Shown: positions 1-9,584 of the stretch, piece by piece
How the letters are laid out: every line of letters starts with the position of its first letter
Position numbering within the stretch: position 1 is the first letter of the stretch
Source: Oscarella lobularis
Lineage: Eukaryota > Porifera > Homoscleromorpha > Homosclerophorida > Oscarellidae
Assembly: GCF_947507565.1 (NCBI RefSeq)
Contig: NC_089175.1
Location: 744,001 to 808,000, forward strand
DNA: 64,000 nt
Direction of reading: 5' to 3'
Made by a program: the position numbers and the translations under genes
The notes under the pieces: model-generated
Database searches by the model: none
The model's input: only the letters and a program-made list of their open reading frames with translations
Told to the model about the DNA's origin: nothing

Positions 1-258
1 ATTGATTAACGCGATTAAATTTGAATTTGGAACGGACTGCGAAACGACGTGGGTGAGCAATTGAAGATTATCCGGATTGATGAGACGTTTCGTGGAGAGC
101 CAGCCCAAGAGAAACGACGCCGTCTTGATGCCCTCCAGCTGAGTGCGAGTCATCATGCCCAAGCATTCGCAATGACGCTTGAGATGGTCCAATTGCTGCG
201 ACGAAATTTCGCTGGCGATCGTTTCGAGAAGCGATCGAAAATTCAACATCAATTCCAT
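1..258 (-). CDS. Death effector domain protein, N-terminal part (runs off left edge)
   Basis: The minus strand is open from an ATG at 256-258 to the window edge (86 residues). The translation reads as an N-terminal death effector domain. There is a first amphipathic helix around NFRSLLETIASEIS, a second around SSQQLDHLKRHCECL, then a helix with GIKTASFLLGWL. After it comes the diagnostic INPDNLQLLTHVV, which parallels the 'L-S-x-D-N-L-x-x-L-K-E-L-L' helix of FADD, caspase-8 and c-FLIP. DEDs bind other DEDs in death-receptor and caspase-8 signalling complexes in the cytoplasm. An in-frame TGA lies a few codons upstream, so the ATG at 258 is a plausible true start. The canonical RxDL motif is not visible in the part present. 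Whether the rest is an adaptor (FADD-like), a caspase or a tandem-DED protein lies outside the window. Confidence 0.68.
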   Translation of the reverse strand, partial: MELMLNFRSLLETIASEISSQQLDHLKRHCECLGMMTRTQLEGIKTASFLLGWLSTKRLINPDNLQLLTHVVSQSVPNSNLIALIN

Positions 259-933
259 TTCTTTCTTTACGTGGGGGTGCGTCGATTGTCACGTGAAAAA
301 TCTGCATTTCCTGCTTTCGATTTGATGAATTGCTTTGTTTGAGGCGACTTACTGGTTTTTGATGAAAAGGGGCGTTTCTCTAGATTTCCTTGGTTTGTTT
401 TCTCTGCTGTCGTTAGCGTTGCAAGCTTCCTGGCGGATGCGGCACACTTTGGGTCGGATTGAATCGATCTAAGACAGCGTTCTGTTCATCGAATGCGGCT
501 TGGACGACTCCGGGCACGTTCCGGCGAAAGGAACTGCGAAAAGACGTGAAAAGCTAAGCTAAACTGCAAGACGACGTCGATTAGGTACAGAATAAGCAGA
601 ATTTCGCCGTTAGTTCTTACCAAACGAAGTGAAAACGATCGCTTTGCTTTAGCTTGGAGACAGATGCGTTGCTATTCTTACGACAGTACTCGTGAACAGG
701 CACGTGACAAGACGGAAATCGAGACAGCAAATTACGACGCTCTTTTCATAGGGATAATACGCTAGTCATGCCCGTTGCCACATTCACTGTCTAAAATTAC
801 AACCATTTGGGACAAAATATTTAGTGCAGTTACTAATGGCTACCAGTAGTATAGGCCCCAGTAGTAGTGCCTACTAAGTGATTCGTGCTGTTATAGTTGT
901 ATGCGTGTGAAATGAAAAGGTTGCTGCATGTGC
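259..933. other. Intergenic: DED gene 5' side and receptor A 3' flank
   Basis: No convincing gene. The part from about 422 to 720 is a copy of an element that recurs at about 27338-27640 and 58572-58857, each time downstream of a kinase-bearing receptor (A, C, F). Just left of 933 lies the receptor 3' flank, similar in all members and probably 3' UTR. No polyadenylation signal is obvious. Confidence 0.6.
422..720 (-). repeat. Receptor 3'-flank element, copy 1
   Basis: Dispersed copy of an approximately 300 bp segment found also near 27.34-27.64 kb and 58.57-58.86 kb. On the minus strand each copy holds a possible small intron (GTAAGAAC...TTGCAG, about 57 bp) and a short frame ending in ..RFNPTQSVPHPPG.. 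The third copy keeps this frame open as one roughly 107-codon ORF, the second is frameshifted, and this one is altered upstream. It could be a small gene, a 5' exon of the neighbouring minus-strand DED or F-box gene, or noncoding 3' flank of the receptors. Sequence alone does not decide. Confidence 0.5.
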
Positions 934-2416
934 CTACAGGTAAATTGTCGGCTCCGGCGAGACGCCGGTGTACCGTGACGACGGATTTTCGTTGATCACC
1001 GCTTTTTTTCGCAACCAGTTTCTGCCGCTGCTTCTGGCGAATCTAAATCCTCTGTGCTGACATTCGCGTAAGCCGAACCCTGAGACGACAATATCTTTTC
1101 CTTCTCTTCCACCTCCTCGCGCTCTCTCTGAGGAATCTCCACGCACGTATTACGCTTCTGACCGCTTGACGCAGAAGGAACATCGCCACTCATATCTAAG
1201 TAAGCGTTTTTCGATTGAGGCAATAAAGTTTCTTCTCCACACATGGAATCCAATTTCGTACCAGAAGAGACGGGACTCATCGGCGAATAATCCTCTTGAA
1301 CGGGAGACCTTGATTGGGTCGGCGTCTTATCTAAATAACTTGCAGATGTGTCGCCCGAATCTCTCATATTTTGCAAAGCGTTGGCCACGTCGCCCGACTT
1401 GATTCTTGCCGATGGATTCCTCTCCCAACAACGGAGCATCAGCTGGAACACAGACCGGGGACACAGCGGCGGACATTCCAACCTCAAGCTACCCTGAAGA
1501 ATGCCGTCGATTACTTGCTCGTTGCCTTGACCAAAATACGGCTGATAGCCAAACACGAAAATCTCCCATAAAAGGACGCCCAGTGACCAGACGTCCGATT
1601 CGACAGTGTATTTTCCGTCGGTGATCGCTTCCGGTGCCATCCATCGAATCGGCAACGCGCCGCCTCTGCGACGATAATACTCTTCCTCGTACACATCTCT
1701 CGCCATTCCAAAGTCGGAGATTTTCACCGACAATTGTTTGTCGCTTTCGCCGACGAGACAGTTTCGCGCAGCGATGTCGCGATGAACAAACCTTCGCGAT
1801 GCGAGATAGGCGACGCCGGATGCCGCCTGAGCGGCGATGTCGACCAGTTGCGCGATCGAGAGAAGAGGACGCGCATGCATTTCGTTGGGACGAGCTTTTC
1901 GAATGTAGTCCTTCAAATCGCCGTGTTTCATCAGTTCCGTGATGAGATAGAGTGGTTCGTCATGCGTGCAGATTCCCAGAAGACGAACGATGTTCGGATG
2001 ATCGAAGACCATCATGATTTCCATTTCCTTTCGGAAATCTTCGGCCGTTTCCTGCGACGATCCTCGCTTCACCGTTTTTACGGCAACTCGCGTTTTATCT
2101 TCGCCTTTGACAATTCCCGTGGCCCAGGCGGAATAGACTTTTCCGAATTGACCTTCGCCGAGTTCGTCTTCGATTTTGAGTCGGTCCTTGCTGAATTGGA
2201 ATTCGTCGTACGTTGGCCACGTCATGAGCCAACTGTGAGCTCCTCCGGAGGCGTCGTACAAGCTTCGGCGTTTCTGTAAGTCCTCCATCTCCATGATTTC
2301 TAATTTTGCCTGACGACGTCTCTTTCGCACGCAGATGATAACAATCACGAGTACGATTAGTACCAGTACGGCTACAGAAACAGCTACAGCAATGATCATT
2401 GACATATCATCACTCC
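934..2416 (-). other. Receptor A transmembrane and tyrosine kinase exon
   Basis: One exon encodes a Val/Ile/Leu-rich TM helix followed by RKRRR, then a full tyrosine kinase: GEGQFGKVY glycine loop, VAVKTV lysine, HRDIAARNCL catalytic loop, DFGMARDVYEEEYYRRRGG activation segment and IRWMAPEA. The Y-x-x-x-Y-Y activation loop is the pattern of the insulin-receptor/TRK/ROS/DDR group. Relative to E and F the C-tail has lost the stretch containing SEGVYDLALDQRYVSRK, and two YxxM motifs are changed (YLDK, YSPM). The frame ends at TGA 996-998. The conserved C-terminus (SPEPTIYL, stop 934-936) sits in the next frame after a one-base difference in the T7 run (plus strand) at about 1003-1009. Confidence 0.85.
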
Positions 2417-5400
2417 CTAAATGATGATAAATAAAAGCGAGGAAAAAACAACGTTGTACATGTCTTACCTCGTGGTTCAGACGTACTCGGAATAAGGAAC
2501 CGGCAAGGATCGCTGCTTGGACCAACGGTCGTTTGTCCGCAATCAGCGTGATTTTCAGCTTCCATAGTTACCGTGTACCACTGGTCGAAGTCAATCGTAG
2601 ACTCATCGACATCCAAGGTATTTGATCCACCGACCGATTGCCCGACGTCCTTAAAGACTTGCCCAATGCCCGTTTCGTTTCCTTTGAACAAATTGACACG
2701 GTATCCTCGAGGTTTACCGCGCCAGTCCGACATAGAAACGTCCGTGTAATTTAATCGAATCGCCTTCACTTTGTCTTGATTTCCCTCTTGATTTCCCTGA
2801 AGAGCTTCGCAAGTGTGAATCACAGCCGCAGACAGGGGAGCTGGAACAAACGACATTAAATAACATACTCAATTGTCATTTGAGCACATGCACACCTGCT
2901 GCGCAAGTAAAAACGTTTCGAGTTCCAAATGCACCCGCTCCTCGCCCAGAATGCGCTCGAATACGCACGGTATAAGAATGATAAGGCTCGAGACCAAAGA
3001 ATTCCGCTTCACCAGTCGCGTTTGAAGTCCCGTTCGAAGTAATGTATACGTGACCTTGAACAGACGATGTGCTTGCTTTTACTCGAAATAGAAGTCCATT
3101 AGGCTTGACTGTCCACGAGAGTTTTATCCACGTCGAATTCCTGTCAAGCTCTCTAATATGTGGTTTATCAGGTACTTAAAAGAAATCGATAATTAAAGAA
3201 ATAAAAATAAAGAATTATTGCGACAAACCTCCTTCTCCAGTTTTGTTTCTTCCAGAAGCGAAAGGACCTTCCTCGTCGACGTTACACGTTTTTGCCGCGA
3301 TTTCTACGTGATACATGGTATACGGCGTTAGTTCTTTAAGCGGCTCTTCGTGATTTTCAGCGTCAATCTTTATATCAGATCTTTTGTCATTGGGACTGTT
3401 GAGCGGCCAGTACCGCGCGACGTAGCCGCACAACACGCCGTTCAAGTCAGATTCCAAAGGCGAAATCCAACTCAGAAGAAGCGTCGAGCTTTCGTTCGTT
3501 CGACTAACAGTGAAATTTCGCGGAGGGGACGATGGAGCTAACAACGATTTTCACAATCAAATAAAACGTTTTCAAAATTAGCTTACCAGATGAAAGCGTC
3601 TGAAAATAATGAAGGTCAGATGTGTCTCCGAGCGACCCGTCCGCGTAACCAGCAACCAGCTTAGCCAGGAAAAGCGTATTCGGCGTCAAATTTTCCACAC
3701 TTGCAATCGTCTCATTAACTTGCGTAAAGAAGTAGATAGATCCGAATATTTGTTGAACAGTAAGTGTATAGTTCAGCAGATTCGGATGCGATGTTCTTAA
3801 CGGTCGTTCCCAATTCAAAGTCACCGACGTCGACGTAAGATTCCAATGAGTGACTTTGCGCGGTGTTCTATCATCGGGATCTACAAATTTCGTGAACATT
3901 AGGATCGGATCGCTGCCGGCTCCCTTTCCTGAGATCGTCCTTGCTCGAATAATGACGGAATACTGTGCCGGATATTCGAGTCCTTCTACTTCTTGAAATC
4001 GTGCCATTGGATTGTTCTGGTGAATGATTGCGAATATTTTTGGCGTTCCTGTTACGTTTTTCCACTGCTTGGTGATCTCGTACTCGGTGATAATGCCGTT
4101 GGGTTTCTTCGGCGGAGACCACGAGACGAGTAGACTCGCTCGTCTCGTCGCATCGACCCGAACGACATCAGGTGGACCCGGCTCTAAAAACCCAATCAAA
4201 TCATAAATAATAAACCTCGTTATTAGTTCCTACTTCCTTGATTGGTGCGGATGACAAGTAAGTCTGACGTAGGACCTTGGTGATCGTAGAGAATGTTGAA
4301 GGCTCGCATGGACAACTGATATTCTGTGTATCCCGTCAAATCGGCGACTCTCCATCGAAAGAATCGGCCATCCGGCAAGCCGAGTTCGTCCGGACGCAGA
4401 TCCACGTCTGTTGTCCATCCCGTTGCCGTTTCAGTAATGCGATACGAATAAGCAATCCGACCGTTTGGGAATCTAGGCGGTTCCCATTCGAGAAGGACGG
4501 ACGATGCGCCGACGTCAGGAATTCGAAACGATCCAAGCGGACCAGGAGCTGCGTGACAGAGAAAAAAATAAATAATCGTACTCCATCTTCTATACACGTA
4601 CTTCCTTCGAGTGTATAGGCAAATGTGACGGCACTTGCATTTCCGCCTTCGGCCTTCACTTCAATCCGATAGTAAGTGTACGGAGACAAACGATCGAGTT
4701 CGTAAGACTCATTTCTCGTCGTCGCGTTTAGCTTCTTTCTTTCCTGATCATCTGCGCTGTAGACTATTACGTAGCGCGAGATCTTGCCAGCGGACGGAGC
4801 TAGCCACGACACTGAAATTCTTTCCGGTGTACCTGACTTTGCTGTCAGTCCTCGTGGAGCTCCAGGAACTAAAAAACTATTCAAATAATGAAAACCAATG
4901 CACATTATTTACTAACTTTGCTTCAGAGTCACGACGTGAGCGAGAGCGGTCTTCTCGCCTAGTCCCTGCGACGTTCGTGCTCGCATGTAGATCGAATAGT
5001 TCGTTCCTTCCGTAAGGTTTGTTATGATGATGGTACTTTTGTCTCTTTGAACCGTGACGTTGGCAACCGAGACCAAGGATGCCAAATTGCGTCGACGACG
5101 ATTTGACGATGTAAAGACAAAAATGCGATAGTCCAAAATCTCGCCGCGAGGTTCCGACGGTGCCGTCCAGCTCAGAGAGATCGCCGTCGAGCTCACAGGA
5201 TCAGCCCGTCCCAATGAAGGAGGACCAGGAACTACACGAAGAAATACCGATCAAATCTTTAGAATTTAAAATATTCTTTACCGTCTTCGCTGGTTCGCAC
5301 TATGAGATCGTCACTGAACGGTCCGAGACTCTTGTTCGTTCGCCCGCTCACTTCGACAATGTAAAACGTGTACGGTAAAAGACCGCTAAGCGTAGCCGAC

Positions 5401-5945
5401 GTCTCCGTTCCGCGCACCGTTACTGTTTTCTCAGCTTCGCCGCCCTTCTGAGCGACGTACGTGACGACGTAGTCGAGAAGAATGCCGTTGCGACTATCTC
5501 TAGGTATCGCTTCCCAAGAAATCCTTACGCTGCTTTTTGTAGCGTGAGCCAGCGAAACGTTGGACGGTGGCTCGTCGGGAACTGTAATAAACGATAACTG
5601 CAAAAAAATCATCAAACTATGATGAGCTCCTCTTACCGTCTTCCGGAGTGGTGAATTCGTAGGGGTCTGACGGTGGCCCGAAGCCAATCGTCGTTGCCGC
5701 GCTAACTCGTATTCGATACTTTCGTCCAGAGAAAAGATTTCTCACTGTCGCGTTCGTCTGCGGTGCGACGGTGTCGATTTCTTGTGCTAAAACCCACTGA
5801 CCTAAGCTGCTTTCAATCTCGACAGCTACTTTGTAGTTCGTAATTTTTCCGTTCGGGTCAAACAGATCAGGTGCCTTCCAAACTATAAGAGCTTCCTTGT
5901 TAGGTAGAGACTTAACCGCAATATCGATAGGGCTCTCGTCCGGAC

Positions 5946-6032
5946 CTACACAAAAATCGCCGACAGTTTGTACGCGTACTTCCTTTCTTTACACTTCAAC
6001 TTAGCTGCGTGTAACTATAAGAGACGCTTTAC
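5946..6032 (-). other. Chimeric intron in receptor A marking loss of three modules
   Basis: The right half of this intron (about 5985-6032) matches the intron that precedes the third LE exon in B (near 19345-19390) and D. The left half (about 5946-5980) matches the intron after the Cys/FN3 exon (near 17478-17515 in B). Everything between these two introns in B, D and E (LE exon, 360-residue module, Cys/FN3 exon) is missing here. An unequal exchange or deletion joining two phase-1 introns is the simplest explanation. Confidence 0.75.
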
Positions 6033-7580
6033 CTCTAGTTGTCCGCGCTTTGAAAACGGGAGTAAGAGGACCTCCTCCCGCACCCGTGAATGCCTGCATC
6101 CACACTGAATACTCGCCAAAAGACTCCAAGTTTGACAAAGTGTAATTCTACTAAGCGAGTTAGATTACGATTATCAGTTGAGAATTAGTCGTACCGTAGA
6201 ACTTGGAGATGCAGTCACATTTTGGACATCACTTGGCACTGCGAGCCCGCTCTCTCTTTGATAGTAAATGACGTACTTCTCCAACACTCCGTTGATCAGA
6301 GTACACAGCATTTCGGTCCAAGTTAGTAGAAGCTCCTTTCTTCCAATGGTTCCAACAACGGACAAATTCCGAGGAGCACAAGTTGGTCCTATTTTTATTA
6401 AAACATAAATATTAGTAATAACAAATCAGAGTTCGCCTTACTGTCTTCTGCTGTCAAGACGATATTTGCATTCCAATCGCTGTAGTACTTTCTTCCTCCT
6501 GGTCCGTCTTGAGATACAGCGAAAACAAACACGTCGTACCACGAGTAACTAGAAAACAAGTCCTGAGAGCATCAAGGAGAGGAGGTAATTAAAGATTAGA
6601 ACCTTGTCAAGTTGGTGATCACAAATTCTGTTTCGTTTTGCACAGAAGCGACGTCGTAATAATAATCACAGCCACACATCATTTGGATATGTGCTTCTTC
6701 GTTGCTAAAACTGTTATAGTAGCCGTCGGAAGAACATCGGTATTCAATGCGTATTCCCACAAACAATCCGTTCACATCCCTTGGAGGCGGGTTAGACCAA
6801 GTCACTTTGAGACCGGCCAGACCGTCAATGCTTAAACTGACATTCTGAATAGAAAGAATTACCGGGCTTGCAGGACGGGCTAAAAGATTTCAACTCAAAA
6901 TTATATATGACAAACATTCTTTACAAACCTGCGTGAGTCCTTGCAGAAAGAATTGCAGAGAAAGGACCCGGACCAACGCTTGTATAGGCTCAAACTTTGA
7001 CGTCATAAACTACGTACTCCTCCAGGCCAGATAGAGTCAAAGAAGTAACGTTTCCGCTGACATTGACAGAATGCGGATCGGTATCGAAATCATCTCCTAC
7101 GTAGTTAATCTCATAAGCAGTGATCACTCCATTCCGATCCGCGACAGAGAAAGTTGCCCACTGAACGACAAGCCGAGCCGGTCTGCAGCCGTGACAGCCC
7201 CGGAAAACTGACAACAGACGCGGTGCTTTAGGAACTACGAGAAGGTCAATCATGAAAGAACAAAGCAAATGTGAATTATCTATCTGACCGTCCTCTTCCG
7301 TCCGAACTCTCAGAGGAGGATCCGGTCCCTCCGGACTCAAGCCTTCTTCGGTAGCCGCATCCATTGTGATCGTGTAGTTGGTAAAAGGACGAAGACCTGT
7401 CAGCGTTGCGTTGAACGCATCGACGTCATCGACGTCGTATCGTCTTCGCAGCGATTCCCCGTCTGCCCGATAGTATATGTTGTAGCCAGAAACGTTGAAA
7501 TCATTCAAAGAAGACCACTCTACCAGAACGGCAGTAGAAGATAAGACGGTGGCCGTAATATTTTGAGGTGGAAACTCAGG
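6030..7580 (-). repeat. Receptor A block II (a-b-c-d, LE deleted)
   Basis: Second copy of the FN3 block. Its b domain carries the TGA at 6990-6992. Its LE exon has been lost in the chimeric-intron deletion. The start of its d domain reads PTCAPRN instead of PTGAPRN. Confidence 0.8.
6990..6992 (-). other. In-frame TGA in receptor A ectodomain
   Basis: In the FN3 exon of the second a-b-c-d block the reading is ..YDVKV-stop-AYTSVGPG.., whereas all other copies of this domain read YDVK(V/I)RAY. A CGA to TGA transition, typical of CpG decay, explains it. It lies upstream of the TM and kinase, so the full receptor cannot be made unless it is read through, edited or the exon is skipped. The exon has phase-1 borders on both sides, so skipping would keep frame. 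Confidence 0.85.
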
Positions 7581-7635
7581 AACTAAAATAGAATTCTCTG
7601 ATTGCGATCAAACGAACCTGGTTCGACTATCGTAC

Positions 7636-7776
7636 CGAGACATTCGGGTATACTGGCGAATTGTGATAGAATGCACGTGTCACAATTTTGTCCTTCGGCG
7701 CCGTCGCGGCACAAACATTGGCCTGTCGTCAGGTTACAATTTTCGCTCACCGAACCCGGTAAATAACATTCGCAAA
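7636..7776 (-). other. Laminin-type EGF exon, receptor A second copy
   Basis: Same LE module but two codons shorter (141 bp): the loop reads LSQFASIPECLG where other copies have LSQKPFANISECLG. The eight cysteines are kept. Confidence 0.85.
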
Positions 7777-9380
7777 CTGAAAACACTCCAACTTAGCCGC
7801 GAGTAGCGGTAAATTCAGAGACGTTTTACCTCCAGTTGTCCGCGCTCTGACTACGGGAGTAAGAGGACCTCCTCCCGCACCTGTGAATGCTTGCATCCAC
7901 ACTGAATACTCGCCAAAAGACTTCAACTTTGACAAAGTGTAATTCTACAAAGTGAGTAAGATTACGATTATTAGTCGAGAATTAGTCGTACCGTAGAACG
8001 TGGAGATGCAGTCACATTTTGGACATCACTTGGCGCTGCTGGCCCGGTCTCTCTTCGATAGTAAATAACGTACTTCTCCAACACCCCGTTGATCAGAGTG
8101 CACAGAAGTTCGATCCAAGATATTAGAAGCTCCTTTCTTCCAACGGTTCCAACAACGGACAAATTCCGAGGAACGCCAGTTGGTTCTAGTTTTATTAAAT
8201 AAAATGTACCGATACTTGTACAGAGTTGCCTTACTGTCTTCTGCTGTCAAAACGACATCAAACGTCCAATCGCTTGAGTATCGTATTCCTCCTGATCCAT
8301 CTTGAGATACTGCTTGAACAATAACGTCGTACCACGAGTAACTAGAAGCAAGTCCTAAGAGCATCAAGTAGAGGAGGTAAAGATTAGAACCTTGTCAAGT
8401 TGGTGATCACAAACTCAGTTCCGTTCTTCAAGAAATTCATTTCGTAATGATAATCGCAGTCACACATCATTTGAATATGTGCCTCTTCGTAACTGCTGAA
8501 AAGGTTACTATTGTAGTAGCCGTCGGAAGAACAATAGAAAGTAATTCGTATTCCCCCAAACAATCCATTGACATCCCTTGGAGACGGGTTAGACCAAGTC
8601 ACTTTGAGACCAGCCAGACCGTCAATGCTTGAACTTGAACTGACGTTCTGGATAGAAAGAATTACCGGACTTGCAGGACGAGCTATAGAACAATTTTAAA
8701 AGAATGACAAATATTTTTCATCTACAAACCTGCGTGAGTCCTTGCAGAAAGAATTGTAGAGAAAGGACTCGAGCCAACTCTAGTATAGGCTCGAACTTTG
8801 ACGTCATAAACTACGTACTCCTCCAGGCCAGATAGAATCAAAGAAGTAACGCTTCCGCTGACATTGACAGAATGCGGATCGGTATCGAATTCATCTCCTA
8901 CGTAGTTAATCTCATAAGCAGTGATCACCCCATTTCGATCCCCAATAGAGAGAGTTGCCCAACGAACGATAAGATAAGCCGGACTCCAGCCGTCACGGTA
9001 CCGGGAAACTGACAACAGACGTGGTGCTTTAGGAACTACAAGGTCAATATTGCCTGAAAGAACAAAAATGTGAAATATTTATCTGACCGTCCTCTTCCGT
9101 CCGAACTCTCAGAGGAGGATCCGGTCCTTCGGGACTCAAGTCTTCTCCGGTAGCCGCATCCATTGTGATCGTGTAGTAGGTATAAGGACTAAGACCTCTC
9201 AGCGTTGCGTTGTACGCATTGACGTCATCAACGTCGTATCGTCTTCGCAGCGACTCTCCATCCGCCCGATAATATATGTTGTAGCTAGAAACGTTGAAAT
9301 TGTTCAAAGGAGACCACTCTATCAGAATGGTAGTAGAAGATAAGACGGTGGCCGTAATATTTTGAGGTGGAAACTCAGGA
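7636..9380 (-). repeat. Amplified block FN3 a-b-c-d + LE, receptor A block I
   Basis: Five-module unit of about 1.75 kb including introns. Types: a (PPQNITATV..YNIYYRADGE), b (VPKAPRLLSV..YEINYVGDEF), c (ASPVILSIQNVSS.., split by an intron), d (PRNLSVVGTVGRKELL.., split) and LE. A, B and D carry two copies and E one. Coding and intron sequence are both shared, so the unit duplicated as genomic DNA. Confidence 0.8.
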
Positions 9381-9437
9381 CCTAAAATGAAATTTTCTGA
9401 TTGCAGTCAAATGAAAAACCGGTTGTGACTATCGTAC

Positions 9438-9584
9438 CAAGACATTCGCTTATATTAACGAATGGTTTTTGCGATAGAATGCACGTATCACAATTTTGTC
9501 CTTCGGCGCCGTCGCGGCACAAGCATTGGCCCGTCGTCAGGTCACAATTTTCGCTCACCGAACCCGGTAAATAACATCCGCAAA
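9438..9584 (-). other. Laminin-type EGF exon, receptor A first copy
   Basis: A 147 bp exon (49 codons, phase 1-1) encodes one LE domain: CGCYLPGSVSENC, TTGQCLCRDG, GQNCDTC and a final SECLG. Eight cysteines have laminin-EGF spacing. It follows the d-type FN3 of the N-terminal region. Confidence 0.85.

Noticed and set aside
49-342. 97-codon plus-strand ORF at the left edge
   Set aside because: It is antisense to the DED reading frame, which has a recognisable fold pattern; the plus frame has none.
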